Shown: positions 7,401 through 16,168, counted from the stretch's first letter. The stretch: DNA of 64,000 nt from JANXQG01 sp963775975 (GCA_963775975.1 CAVZKX010000003.1:372001-436000), one strand, 5' to 3'. Program-made: numbers and translations. Notes: generated from the sequence alone by a model not told the origin.

Positions 7401-9562
7401 GAGCCATACCGAGCTCCGCTTGCAAAAAAACCGTTGACAGAATTCACTGTAATGAGTTTTGTACCATCATCGTTAAAGGCTACTCGCTGAACCTCATCGC
7501 GCGGTATAATTATTGGCGGAGCTAGCTGTCGTCCCGTCGTCGCGTCCCACAAGCGCGTCTTGCCTTCCTCCGCAGCCGCGATCGCCTTTCCGTCCGGGCT
7601 GAAAGCCACACTTCTCGCCGAGCCACCAAACTTTGTCACGGGTTCCCCCGTTAACGCGTCTGAAACAAGTGTCGGCCCTACATCACTTGCCGTGGCGACC
7701 TTCGAGCCGTCTGGGCTGAAGGTTATGTCAGCGACTTTGCCATCGTGGAAAAGCGGCTGGCCACACGTCCACTGCCACGCTCCCAACAGAGCACACACGC
7801 TTCGGCGAAGGCCAGCGTCGTTTGAATCAACAGCCGGGTGATGCGCCTGTCCAAGAATTGCTAGACCTCGCCGCGCGTCGCCATGCTTTAGTTCATTTAT
7901 GCCGCGCTCGATGTAGGATAGTGCAAGCTGCCGTGAGGCCGCTTCCTTTTCCTGCCGAGCCTCCCGAGCCCTTTCATCTGCCTGCTTTGCGCTCGCATCC
8001 GCTTTTCTAGCGTTTTCCTCCGCTCGAACGCGCTCGGATTGGGCCTCTCGAGCATTCTTCTCTGCCGTTTCGGCATTGGTATCGGCCCGTTGACGCGCTC
8101 GGTCGGTCAGAGTCTGCTCGTGCTTAATCAGCACGGTGCTGACCGCCAGGGCAACGGCGGCGGCAGTCACGAGCCCGAATGAACCCGCAACCGCCGTCTT
8201 ATGCTTCCTCCCCCAACGGGCGGCGCGGGTAGAAAGAGGCTCCCGATGGGCGCTGACCGGCTTGTCGGCTAGCCAACGCTCGATGTCCTCGGCTAGGGCG
8301 CGGGAGGACGAGTAGCGGTCGGCCAGCTTCAGTGACATTGCTTGCAGGCATATCGCCTCTAGCGCGGCGGGAATGGCCGGGTCAATCATCCGCGGCGCGG
8401 CAAAGTCGCCACGCCCCACCCTTTGTAATACATCACCGACATCGCCCTGAAACGGCGGGCGGTTGGTCAGCAGATAGTAGAGCGTCGCCCCAAGGCTGTA
8501 AACGTCGCTGGCCGGGCCAAGCTGGTCGAGCCGCCCTGCCGCCTGCTCGGGACTCATATAGGCTGGCGTACCAAGTGCCGTGCCCATCTGCGTCTCGTTC
8601 GAGCCGCTGGCGGAAGACGGCGCGAGCGGCACTTCGGACGGGTCCGGCGAGTCCGGCTGAGCCATTACCTTCGAGAGGCCCCAATCGACAACAAGCGTCT
8701 CGCCGTACTTGCCGAGCATGATATTGCCCGGCTTCAGGTCGCGGTGCAGTACGCCGCGATGATGGGCGTACTCGATGGCGTTGCAAACGTCGATGAAGCG
8801 GCGCAGGAGCTTGCGGAACTCGACCGAGCGGTCGCCCTCACCCCCTGCCCCTCTCCCAGAGGAAGAGGGGAGCTTATGGTGATACCGATTGACGGCGTCC
8901 TTGAGATTGTCGCCGCGGACGAAACGCATGACGTAGAACGGCCGCCCGTCGGCGTACTGCCCGAGGCCGTATACGGGAATGATGTTCGGGTGTTCCAGTC
9001 CGCCGGTGACCTCGGCTTCCAGCAGGAACCGCGCGCGGCTGTTTGGATCGTGCGCGCGGACGAGTTTGATTTCTTTTAGCGCGACCTCGCGGCTGAGCTC
9101 TTCGTCGCGAGCGACGGAGACCTTGCCCAGCGCGCCTTCGGCGTGCGGGCGGAGGATGCGGAACCGCGTACCGGCCGAAGTCGCGGCGCCGACGGAATAA
9201 GACTCCGTCGAGTCTCCGGAGAATTCCCGGCGGACTGCGGAAACGTGGTCCAACGTGGCCTGCACGTCGGCGTCGGCAATGTTCCGCAGATCGTCTACCG
9301 CGCCGCTGAGGCTGCTGATGGCGGCCAGGCTTTGCTGGGGATCGTTGCCGTGCCGGCGAATGTGGGCCTCGACCAGCGGGGCGAGCAGATCGTGGTCGGC
9401 ATGCGATAAAACGCCCTGCTGGACGAGGATCTCGCCCAGCGGTTTTGACTTCTCCAGCACCCAGGCGTTCATGGCCGCGACGAGGGCGTCGCGGCCGATA
9501 AAGTCCATTTGCAGGGCCAGGATGCCGAAGAGCAGGTTCCGGTCGTTGGCGGGGGCGGACAT
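7301..9562 (-). CDS. Hanks-type Ser/Thr protein kinase, N-terminal part of kinase-WD40-SUMF1 fusion
   Basis: The start at 9562 (MSAPANDRNLLFGILALQMD) has an AAGGA ribosome binding site. A planctomycete N-terminal helical domain (about residues 1-120) precedes the kinase domain: Gly-loop EGALGKVSVARD, VALKEIK lysine, catalytic loop HRDLKPGN, VDWG in place of DFG, and GTPAYMSPEQA. The kinase is followed by one membrane helix (TAVAGSFGLVTAAAVALAVSTVLI), a long Glu/Ala/Arg coiled coil and three WD40 blades. A palindromic repeat is inserted in frame between NRYHHKL and DRSVEFRKLL, a variable loop before helix E. The frame fails at a run of seven A (7424-7430); one extra base there would join it to the next WD40 blades. 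Probable role: transmembrane signalling kinase. Confidence 0.92.
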   Translation of the reverse strand: MSAPANDRNLLFGILALQMDFIGRDALVAAMNAWVLEKSKPLGEILVQQGVLSHADHDLLAPLVEAHIRRHGNDPQQSLAAISSLSGAVDDLRNIADADVQATLDHVSAVRREFSGDSTESYSVGAATSAGTRFRILRPHAEGALGKVSVARDEELSREVALKEIKLVRAHDPNSRARFLLEAEVTGGLEHPNIIPVYGLGQYADGRPFYVMRFVRGDNLKDAVNRYHHKLPSSSGRGAGGEGDRSVEFRKLLRRFIDVCNAIEYAHHRGVLHRDLKPGNIMLGKYGETLVVDWGLSKVMAQPDSPDPSEVPLAPSSASGSNETQMGTALGTPAYMSPEQAAGRLDQLGPASDVYSLGATLYYLLTNRPPFQGDVGDVLQRVGRGDFAAPRMIDPAIPAALEAICLQAMSLKLADRYSSSRALAEDIERWLADKPVSAHREPLSTRAARWGRKHKTAVAGSFGLVTAAAVALAVSTVLIKHEQTLTDRARQRADTNAETAEKNAREAQSERVRAEENARKADASAKQADERAREARQEKEAASRQLALSYIERGINELKHGDARRGLAILGQAHHPAVDSNDAGLRRSVCALLGAWQWTCGQPLFHDGKVADITFSPDGSKVATASDVGPTLVSDALTGEPVTKFGGSARSVAFSPDGKAIAAAEEGKTRLWDATTGRQLAPPIIIPRDEVQRVAFNDDGTKLITVNSVNGFFASGARYGSWQQGNRLVRPLKVEIRGTSSLACSLQWEAGFS
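8834..8873. repeat. Palindromic repeat family A, copy 2 (inside the kinase domain)
   Basis: This copy reads GCCCTCACCCCCTGCCCC, then TCTCCC-AGAGGAAGAGGGG. It is the same hairpin as at 1483-1521 and 17088-17126. In the kinase it is translated on the minus strand as LPSSSGRGAGGEG, in frame, without breaking the gene. Confidence 0.85.
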
Positions 9563-9706
9563 AGGTGTCCTTACGATAAGCGGATGGAGTCCTGGCGACG
9601 GGACCATTATAGCCAACCGGCGCCGACTTTAGTATTGTACTCGCGACGGCACAAAGGCCGTTTCGGACGGGTTGCCAGCCTTATCAAACCCTGTAAAAAT
9701 GGAATC

Positions 9707-10789
9707 ATGTCGCGCATAGTCCTTGCCATGTCCGGTGGTGTCGATAGCAGCGTGGCGGCGTGGCTCCTCCGCGAGGCGGGCCACGACGTCATCGGCCTCT
9801 TCATGCGCCACGGCCATCAGGAGCCGACGAGCTGTTCTACGTCGGCAACCGGCGGTTCTCGCAAGCAAGGTTGCTGCAGCGTTACTGACGCGGCCGACGC
9901 GCGGAAGGTGGCCGAGCGTCTGGACATCCCTTTTTACGCCATCAACTTCGAGGAAGAGTTCGGCCGCATCATCCACTATTTCATCGACGAGTACACGGCC
10001 GGCCGCACTCCGAACCCGTGCGTCGTCTGCAACACGTGGCTGAAGTTCGGCAAGCTGATGGACTACGCTGAAAGCGTGGGGGCGGCTGAAATTGCCACCG
10101 GGCACTACGCCCGGCTGATCAAGACGGCCGACGGCCGAACCGCGCTCTGCCGCGGGCTCGATCCGGAAAAGGACCAATCTTATGTGCTCTGGGGCATTCG
10201 GCCGGACGTGCTCGCCCGCTTGCAGTTTCCCGTGGGCGACTATTGCAAGGAGGAAATCCGCCGCATCGCCGATCGGCTGGGCCTGCACCACGTGGCCGAA
10301 AAGCCCGATAGCCAGGAGATTTGCTTCGTTCCCGATCAGGACCACGCCCGATTCATCCGCGCGAACCGCGCGCCGCAGGACACTTCGGGCGCGATCATCA
10401 CCACTGACGGCCGCGAGGTGGGAAGACACGACGGCATCGAGCGATTCACCATCGGGCAGCGCAAAGGACTGGGCGTTGCCTTCGGCGAGCCGCGTTACGT
10501 AGTGCGAATCGACGCCAATACGCGCGAGGTGGTTGTTGGCACGAAGGAGGATCTCGCCCGGCATGAGCTCACCGCTCGAGGTGCGAATTGGTTCGTTCAG
10601 CCGGAGGGCCGGCAGGAGTGTCAGGTGAAAATCCGTTATCGCAGCACGGCGGCGCCCGCAGTGGTGGAAGTACTTTCGGATGACCGGTTTCGCGTGGATT
10701 TCCTTGCACCTTGCTACGGGATTGCACCCGGGCAAGCGGCAGTCTGCTACCAGGGCGAAGAAGTGCTCGGCGGCGGGTGGATCGATTAG
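9707..10789 (+). CDS. mnmA: tRNA-specific 2-thiouridylase MnmA
   Basis: This 360-residue enzyme makes the 2-thio group on uridine 34 of tRNA-Glu, -Gln and -Lys in the cytoplasm, taking sulfur from a persulfide relay. Visible motifs are the ATP-PPase loop SGGVDSS (residues 9-15), the catalytic cysteine region RTPNPCVVCNTWLKFG (Cys 105 or 108), GHYAR, and the second cysteine in SQEICFVPDQ (about residue 206). Next come YVLWG and the C-terminal beta domain GLGVAFGEPRYVV. The region GSRKQGCCSVTDAADA is an insertion I associate with planctomycete-type MnmA. I chose the ATG at 9707 because the family starts directly with the MSRIVLAMSGG strand; the ribosome binding site is weak. The gene is divergent from the kinase gene. 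Confidence 0.95.
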   Translation: MSRIVLAMSGGVDSSVAAWLLREAGHDVIGLFMRHGHQEPTSCSTSATGGSRKQGCCSVTDAADARKVAERLDIPFYAINFEEEFGRIIHYFIDEYTAGRTPNPCVVCNTWLKFGKLMDYAESVGAAEIATGHYARLIKTADGRTALCRGLDPEKDQSYVLWGIRPDVLARLQFPVGDYCKEEIRRIADRLGLHHVAEKPDSQEICFVPDQDHARFIRANRAPQDTSGAIITTDGREVGRHDGIERFTIGQRKGLGVAFGEPRYVVRIDANTREVVVGTKEDLARHELTARGANWFVQPEGRQECQVKIRYRSTAAPAVVEVLSDDRFRVDFLAPCYGIAPGQAAVCYQGEEVLGGGWID

Positions 10790-11078
10790 ACACTCCTCCG
10801 AAGAGTCATCCGCTAGGCCACGGACAGTTAATGAATGTGTAGATTTCAGCGTTTTTTCTTACAAAATCGTTGACGAAAGGGACAAAATGATTATGCTAAA
10901 GCTATGGGTCGTAGGACCCTCGGTTGCCCGGAGCGGCATTTACCAGAAGGTTTGGGCAAAAATCGGAGGCAGCGGTCGGGATTCTCAGGGGGAGTCAGCA
11001 AGGGCAATTCTTCGCCGCGCATGACGCGCGACGAGCTGGCGCACATTCATTCCCGCTCGGTTTTCCGCGTTCGATAAA

Positions 11079-12029
11079 ATGGCGACGCTCAAGGTATCGG
11101 CGACCGGTGTGCCCATCATTGTGGGCGTTTCCCAGGCAATTCGCGATGTGCTTCGGCTCGTCGATCAGGTTGCCGCCACGGACTGCTGTGTCCTGGTTGA
11201 AGGCGAAAGCGGGACGGGCAAGGAACTGATCGCCCGGCGGCTCTTCGCCAAAAGCCGGCGATCGGGCCACCCATTTATTCCGGTAAACTGCGCGGGCGTC
11301 AACGAAAGCCTCTTCGAGAGCCAGTTTTTCGGCCACGTCCGCGGGGCGTTCACCGGCGCCGAGCAGACCATGCTCGGCGTGATCCGCACGGCCGAGGGCG
11401 GCACCGTCTTCCTCGATGAAATCTGCGAGTTTCCCCTCGTCCTCCAGCCCAAGTTGCTCCGCGTACTGCAGGAGCGCGAGGTGATGCCGGTCGGCAAGCC
11501 GTCGCCGGTGAAGTTCGACACGCGCTTTCTCGCCGGCTCGAACCAGAACCTTGCGGAGATGGTCCGCCAGGGCAAGTTCCGCCGCGATCTTTACCATCGT
11601 TTGAACATCGTGCGGATTCAACTGCCTTCGCTCCGCGAGCGACCAGAGGACATCAATCCGCTCTTGGATCATTACTTGCTTGTCGCGGCCGACCGCTATC
11701 AGCGGCCGCCGGTCATGCTTCCGCACGCCGTGCGAAGCCTCTTAACCGGCTACATCTGGCCCGGCAACATCCGCGAGCTATCGGCATGGGTCGAGCGTCT
11801 TTATGTGACGGGCCTCTCGCCCGAAGTCCTCTTGGACATGTTGCTGGGTGAGTCGAGTCAGACCGGCCAAATCAGTCCCGCCGGGCAGATGACGCTCAAG
11901 CAGGCCGAGCGGCGGGTGATCGCGCAGGCCATGGAAACCGCCAATTTCAATCAGCGCAAGGCCGCCCGCATGTTGCAGGTTCACCGCGCGACGCTGGCGC
12001 GGAAGTTGAGGACGCATAAGCTGGACTGA
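11079..12029 (+). CDS. Sigma-54-dependent transcriptional activator without a receiver domain
   Basis: This is a 316-residue AAA+ enhancer-binding protein that would remodel RNA polymerase-sigma-54 to open promoters. It has Walker A GESGTGKE (residues 42-49), the sigma-54 contact loop GAFTGA (89-94), Walker B GGTVFLDE (107-114), an RDLYHRLN arginine-finger region, WPGNIREL, and a Fis-type helix-turn-helix at the C-terminus (FNQRKAARMLQVHRATLARK). It lacks the usual N-terminal receiver, PAS or GAF regulatory domain; the AAA domain begins almost at the start codon. Control must then come from another protein or from expression level. The 289 bases upstream hold no convincing gene. Its target promoters are not evident in this window. 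Confidence 0.93.
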   Translation: MATLKVSATGVPIIVGVSQAIRDVLRLVDQVAATDCCVLVEGESGTGKELIARRLFAKSRRSGHPFIPVNCAGVNESLFESQFFGHVRGAFTGAEQTMLGVIRTAEGGTVFLDEICEFPLVLQPKLLRVLQEREVMPVGKPSPVKFDTRFLAGSNQNLAEMVRQGKFRRDLYHRLNIVRIQLPSLRERPEDINPLLDHYLLVAADRYQRPPVMLPHAVRSLLTGYIWPGNIRELSAWVERLYVTGLSPEVLLDMLLGESSQTGQISPAGQMTLKQAERRVIAQAMETANFNQRKAARMLQVHRATLARKLRTHKLD

Positions 12030-12067
12030 CCCTGTTTGAATTACTTCTCGCGGCGATCTATTTCGTT

Positions 12068-12433
12068 TCACGAATTCTTGATCGGTAAGTGGCGCACGCG
12101 GACCTTCTTTGCGGTCACCACAATAAAGCGACCTGGACTATTCGCTTCGACGACTGGCCACACTTGCTCCAGTCGCGCGATGCGATCGATCAGCGAGATG
12201 TTGCCCAATCGCAATAACACCACACCGTGGCTGTTCAAGCGATCGCGGAAAACCAACTCGCCAAAATCCTTGTCGCTGGTCAGGATCAAGCGCTGGTCGG
12301 ACTCCGCTTTAGCCAGCCAAACCGGATCGCGCTCGCCCGGCTGTTCTTCGGATGCGTACGAAACGTCGTGACCGGACGATCGCAACCAGTCGACGGCCGC
12401 CTGCGGGATGTTCTCGTCGGCGAACAATCGCAT
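12068..12433 (-). CDS. DUF5615-family PIN-like protein (putative toxin)
   Basis: This 121-residue protein begins MRLFADENIPQAAVDWLRSS and has SYASEEQPG, LILTSDKDFGELV and GVVLLRLG. This is the DUF5615 fold, a shortened PIN-type nuclease domain with conserved acidic residues (D6/E7 near the N-terminus and D in TSDKDFG) that would coordinate metal for RNA cleavage. It starts 2 bases after the stop of the DUF433 gene, so the two are surely co-transcribed. DUF433-DUF5615 pairs are widely interpreted as type II toxin-antitoxin modules; that activity is inferred here and not shown by the sequence. Confidence 0.85.
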   Translation of the reverse strand: MRLFADENIPQAAVDWLRSSGHDVSYASEEQPGERDPVWLAKAESDQRLILTSDKDFGELVFRDRLNSHGVVLLRLGNISLIDRIARLEQVWPVVEANSPGRFIVVTAKKVRVRHLPIKNS

Positions 12434-12435
12434 GG

Positions 12436-12660
12436 CTACTGGTAAATAGTCTCGTCCATCGTAACTAATGCGGCTGCATAGAGCATCGCGGCTTGAACGT
12501 GCTCTGGCTTGAGCGTCGGATAGTTCGCAAGCAACTCATCCTCGCTGAGGCCCGCGCCGAGCTCTTTAAGGACGTGCTCAACCGTCAACCGAGTTCCCTT
12601 GAACACCGGTTTGCCGAGCATCACGTCCTTGCGTTCTTCAATGTAGTCGTGCCATCGCAT
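12436..12660 (-). CDS. DUF433-family protein (putative antitoxin)
   Basis: This is a 74-residue protein starting MRWHDYIEERKDVMLGKPVF, then KGTRLTVEHVLKELGAGLSE, DELLANYPTLKPEHVQAAML. It is a standard DUF433 winged-helix-like domain whose core motif GKP.FKGTR.TVE is intact. I chose the ATG at 12660 and not an upstream in-frame start, because DUF433 proteins begin close to this point. It is the first gene of the pair with the PIN-like DUF5615 protein and probably binds both that partner and its own promoter. Confidence 0.85.
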   Translation of the reverse strand: MRWHDYIEERKDVMLGKPVFKGTRLTVEHVLKELGAGLSEDELLANYPTLKPEHVQAAMLYAAALVTMDETIYQ

Positions 12661-12771
12661 AAAGGCATTATATCCTTGTTCATGCACGCTGGAAATGAGT
12701 TTCCGGCAAGTCAAATCGTCGCCTCACAATTAGGACCGGCAATGACTTGGCTTAAACGAGTTCGAAATAGT

Positions 12772-13242
12772 CTATCCCCATTCAGCTTCGACATCCCACT
12801 CCGCGCCCTTACCATCGCTTAGTATCTTTCCAACGATCGGTCGATCATTGTACGATAGCCGCGTGCAGTATCGTAACGGGAACCGTTCCGCATCATCGAA
12901 GGTCACGCTGAGAAGGTTACGCTGAGGACTCAGTTCCCACAGCCCCGACTTTCTAAAAAAAATCATCTGCCACGAGCCAGAGTCCTCGTAGATTTCGATT
13001 GTGTCAACTGAACGGCGCGGATTAAGGTGCACCAACGCTAGACACGCACTCTCGTTTGCAAACCAAACATCAGCAGTCGTATACTCCGTCTCGCTATCAA
13101 TTCGATCTTGATGACGCTGAGGTTTGATCGTCGTTTCGTCTTGTACCCCTCTGCTCTCTTCGCCCCGCGCATGCACCCAATTCGGAGTGTTCTCCAGCAG
13201 ATCACGCGAGGGCAAATTGTCGGTGAAGCGCAACTCACTCAT
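12772..13242 (-). CDS. Hypothetical protein, 156 residues
   Basis: The protein begins MSELRFTDNLPSRDLLENTP and is acidic and mostly beta-strand in character, with segments such as TADVWFANESACLALVHLNP, SWQMIFFRKSGLWELSPQ and SVTFDDAERFPLRYCTRLSY. It has no signal peptide or membrane helix. I do not recognise a family. Codon pattern and a clean ATG favour a real gene. It lies between the DUF433/DUF5615 pair and ahcY on the same strand, but gaps of 112 and 61 bases give no strong sign of an operon. Confidence 0.6.
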   Translation of the reverse strand: MSELRFTDNLPSRDLLENTPNWVHARGEESRGVQDETTIKPQRHQDRIDSETEYTTADVWFANESACLALVHLNPRRSVDTIEIYEDSGSWQMIFFRKSGLWELSPQRNLLSVTFDDAERFPLRYCTRLSYNDRPIVGKILSDGKGAEWDVEAEWG

Positions 13243-13302
13243 GGTAATTGCTGACCATATTCACTTCGGACTCGGCACGCGCGGCGATGAAACGACGATA
13301 GT

Positions 13303-14730
13303 CTAATACCGGTAATGGTCCGGCTTAAACGGCCCGCTCACGGGTATCTTCAAGTACTCGGCCTGCTTCGGCGTAAGCTTTGTCAGTTTCACGCCAAGCT
13401 GCTCGAGGTGCAATCGGGCGACTTCTTCATCGAGATGCTTCGGCAGGATGTGTACGCCGACGGCATACTTGTCTGTCTCGGTGAAAAGGGCCAGTTGGGC
13501 GAGCACCTGGTTCGTGAAACTGTTGGACATCACGAACGACGGATGGCCCGTCGCGCAGCCCAGGTTCACGAGGCGGCCTTCGGCGAGGAGCAGGATCGAA
13601 TGGCCGTCGGCGAACGTGTAGCGGTCCACGAGCGGCTTGATGTTCGTCTTCTTGATGCCCTTTGTCGTGTTAAGATAGTTGGCGTCGATCTCCAGGTCGA
13701 AGTGCCCGATGTTGCAGACGATGGCATCGTTGCGCATCTTCTCCATGTGCTGGCCCAAGATGATGTCGCGGCAGCCGGTGGTGGTGACGAAGATGTTTCC
13801 GCGCGAGCAGGCCTCTTCCATCGTTGTGATTTCGAAACCTTCCATCGCCGCCTGCAAAGCGCAGATGGGGTCGATCTCGGTGATGATCACGCGAGCGCCG
13901 TAGGATCGCATCGAGTGGGCACAGCCCTTGCCGACGTCGCCGTAGCCGGCGATCACGACGACCTTGCCGGCGACCATGATGTCGGTCGCCCGCTTGATGC
14001 CGTCGGCCAGCGACTCGCGGCAGCCGTAGAGGTTGTCGAACTTGCTCTTGGTTACGGAGTCGTTGACGTTAATGGCCGGGAACAACAGTTTGCCATTGCT
14101 ATGCATGTCGTAGAGCCGATGGACGCCGGTCGTTGTCTCCTCGCTGACGCCGAGGATGCTGCCGGCCAGCCGTGTGAAGCGCTTCGGGTCCGCGCTCATG
14201 CTGCGGGCGATCGTGGACAAGAGAGCCCGCTCTTCGTCGTGCGTGGCATCTTCCGGATCGGGCACTTCATCTTTGGCCTCAAACTCCGCGCCCAAGTGAA
14301 TCAGCATCGTGAGGTCGCCGCCGTCGTCCAGGAGGAGGTTCGGCCCTTCGGCGTCCTTGAAGCTTTCGATCTGCGTGAGGATGTTGTCCCAGTAGGCCTG
14401 GAGCTGCTCGCCCTTCCAAGCGAAGACCGGCACTCCGGTGGCGGCGATGGCGGCCGCGGCATGGTCCTGCGTCGAGTAGATGTTGCAACTCGTCCAAGTG
14501 ACTTCCGCGCCCAACTCGGTGAGCGTCTCGATGAGCACGGCCGTCTGGATCGTCATGTGCAGGCAGCCGGCGATGCGAGCCCCTTTGAGCGGCTTCTTGG
14601 CGCCGTACTTCTTCCGCAAGGCCATCAGGCCGGGCATTTCGTTCTCGGCGAGCTGGATTTCCTTGCGGCCCCAATCGGCCTGCGACATGTCTGCGACTTT
14701 GTACGGCAATTTGGTTGTCACTTGGGACAC
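13303..14730 (-). CDS. ahcY: Adenosylhomocysteinase (S-adenosyl-L-homocysteine hydrolase)
   Basis: This cytoplasmic NAD-dependent enzyme splits S-adenosylhomocysteine into adenosine and homocysteine, relieving product inhibition of methyltransferases. The text KVADMSQADWGRKEIQLAEN, MPGLMALR, GCLHMTIQTAVLIETL, TWTSCNIYSTQDH, the Rossmann motif GYGDVGKG and the C-terminal PDHYRY are all present; about 475 residues is normal. I placed the start at GTG 14730 (VSQVTTKLPYKVADMS) because an AGGAG ribosome binding site lies 7 bases ahead; the longer frame to 14760 lacks this. Upstream is a remarkable 10.5-bp-phased repeat (14839-14938). No SAH-riboswitch-like sequence was recognised. Confidence 0.96.
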   Translation of the reverse strand: MSQVTTKLPYKVADMSQADWGRKEIQLAENEMPGLMALRKKYGAKKPLKGARIAGCLHMTIQTAVLIETLTELGAEVTWTSCNIYSTQDHAAAAIAATGVPVFAWKGEQLQAYWDNILTQIESFKDAEGPNLLLDDGGDLTMLIHLGAEFEAKDEVPDPEDATHDEERALLSTIARSMSADPKRFTRLAGSILGVSEETTTGVHRLYDMHSNGKLLFPAINVNDSVTKSKFDNLYGCRESLADGIKRATDIMVAGKVVVIAGYGDVGKGCAHSMRSYGARVIITEIDPICALQAAMEGFEITTMEEACSRGNIFVTTTGCRDIILGQHMEKMRNDAIVCNIGHFDLEIDANYLNTTKGIKKTNIKPLVDRYTFADGHSILLLAEGRLVNLGCATGHPSFVMSNSFTNQVLAQLALFTETDKYAVGVHILPKHLDEEVARLHLEQLGVKLTKLTPKQAEYLKIPVSGPFKPDHYRY

Positions 14731-14838
14731 GGTTTGACTCCTGATTTGCTTATGTATCAACTATAGTACGTCCTATGATACTAGGCGGGCGGGGGGTTGG
14801 CAAGGCTGGGGAGGCCCGGCGGGCCTGCCGCAACCCCG

Positions 14839-14938
14839 CATAGAGGGCCCATAGCAGCACCATAGGAACGCATAGAATCGCATAGAATCGCATAGAAACT
14901 GCATAGGAATGCCATAGGAACGCATAGAAACCGCATAG
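14839..14938. repeat. Ten CATAG pentamers spaced one helical turn apart, upstream of ahcY
   Basis: CATAG begins at 14839, 14850, 14861, 14871, 14881, 14891, 14902, 14913, 14923 and 14934. The spacings are 11, 11, 10, 10, 10, 11, 11, 10 and 11, mean 10.6 bases, so all copies face the same side of B-DNA. The flanks are only partly conserved (often G before and A/GA after). The array ends 109 bases upstream of the ahcY start codon. It could be a curved DNA element or a multi-site protein-binding array; the function is unknown. Confidence 0.85.
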
Positions 14939-15650
14939 ATTTTGACTGCGTTTTGGCAGCTAAAGGCCGGGAAATCAAGCATTTCGAGCATCGCGTGGCT
15001 CTCGATAGCGAGCGCAAAAACGACGAAATTTCCGCGCGACAAAACGCATTGACGCCACGGGCGACGCGCGGAGGGTCCGCACCGCGATCTGAGTTGCGTC
15101 GACGTTCAATCGGTGGCTTGATCACTGTTCGTTTTTCATCCTTCATCCTTTCGCCTTCATCCTTTCAATTCCCGCTCAATATACCACAGTTCTTATCATC
15201 TGTCAACACGTGTAATGAAAACGTGGTACAAAACGTCACTAAAGCATTGCCTGCCAAGGAGTTGCGCTCTTTGCAGATGTCCGGCAACAAACAGGCAGAG
15301 ATTCTCTGGAAACGGTTTCCGTCGCCGTAAGTGCTTGCCGGATAACAACTTGGGAAAACCGGCCGGCCGATCGACTTTTGCAGGGTCGAGGCATGGTGGT
15401 GAAAAACTCAGTGCCGGCATTGAGTAGGGTTTCAGGGGTTTGGGGACTCCTACTGAATCTGCGGCCACTGGCACCTGCCCAAGCCGCTTGTGCAATTGGC
15501 CGACCGGCCGGAGGAAAGCTCCGCCGTTTGCCTAGAGGCGTTTTATTGCACGGAATTTGACGGGTCCACGCTCGACCGAAATAATGATGCGATGCTCGAC
15601 GACACTTTCGCGGCCAAATACCTATTAGGCGACCTGGAGTAAGTCAACTT
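14939..15650. other. Intergenic stretch with at most a gene remnant
   Basis: I see no convincing gene in these 700 bases. A TTCATCCTTT motif recurs near 15138-15170. From about 15455 to 15642 the plus strand holds an open frame without a clear ATG, ending VCLEAFYCTEFDGSTLDRNN, DAMLDDTFAAKYLLGDLE and a TAA eight bases before the next gene. Its composition looks coding, so it may be the end of a decayed upstream gene. Confidence 0.4.
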
Positions 15651-16115
15651 ATGAAGCCGCAACCGTCTCGTCCGGTCGCGGAAGCTCTGGCCAGCATCTG
15701 GTCTTGGCATCGCACGCCGCAATTCCTTGACTATGTCGCCGATTCGTTCGGCGTTCGTGTCAGCGCCCCGGCCGTCTTTGACGCCCTGTATATCTACCAA
15801 GTCACAAAGGGTGACTTAGAACGCGGAAGTTTCGATCATTCAGCAGTGCTTCAGTGGTGGGAGGTGACGGACGCCGGGATGTCGGAATGCGCGAAGCCGG
15901 CCCACTGGTCGGGTTGGGTGGACGCGCCCGAGAAGCTGCGGGGGAGTTTCTACCGCTGGCCTCACATCAGCTTCTTGCACGTCGCGGAGCAAGTCGGGTT
16001 CGGCGAGTGGTTCGGCCCCGGCATGCTCAATCGCAAGGCTGGGCGATTGGTCGAGGCGGCAGGTGGTATTGAGATCAGAGACGTTCGCGTTATCTGGCGT
16101 AGTAACGAACTCTAG
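15651..16115 (+). CDS. Hypothetical protein, 154 residues
   Basis: The protein begins MKPQPSRPVAEALASIWSWH and continues RTPQFLDYVADSFGVRVSAP, VFDALYIYQVTKGDLERGSF. It has several tryptophans (VLQWWEVTDAG, PAHWSGWVDAP, FYRWPHISFLHVAEQ) and no signal peptide or membrane segment. I do not recognise a family. The start is the first ATG after the remnant frame ending at 15642, eight bases away, so the two may have been read as an operon. The compact length, residue composition and absence of a competing frame favour a real gene. Confidence 0.6.
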   Translation: MKPQPSRPVAEALASIWSWHRTPQFLDYVADSFGVRVSAPAVFDALYIYQVTKGDLERGSFDHSAVLQWWEVTDAGMSECAKPAHWSGWVDAPEKLRGSFYRWPHISFLHVAEQVGFGEWFGPGMLNRKAGRLVEAAGGIEIRDVRVIWRSNEL

Positions 16116-16168
16116 GCCTGGACTATGAACCGATTTCCTCTCGCTCAACGGTAGTGTAAAATAGGTGA

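Noticed and set aside
9629..10735. Minus-strand frame opposite mnmA
   Set aside because: mnmA has every catalytic motif; the antisense frame has none.
10887..11024. Small frame MIMLKLWVVGPSVARSGIYQ ahead of the sigma-54 activator
   Set aside because: Too short and without a clear ribosome binding site or family; possible but not supported.
13315..14766. 483-residue open frame on the plus strand opposite ahcY
   Set aside because: It is antisense to a well conserved enzyme gene, has no ribosome binding site or known domain, and its residue mix is that of a mirrored GC-rich gene.
14839..14938. CATAG array as a CRISPR or as a simple tandem repeat
   Set aside because: The unit is only 10-11 bases with no repeat-spacer pattern; the spacing, not the unit, is conserved.
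14781..15146. Minus-strand frame reading through the CATAG array (MRSYG/MRFLC repeats)
   Set aside because: The frame only exists because of the phased repeat, with no start signal and no coding composition outside it.
14731..15150. SAH riboswitch before ahcY
   Set aside because: I saw none of the conserved core in this leader; the phased repeat occupies the place.
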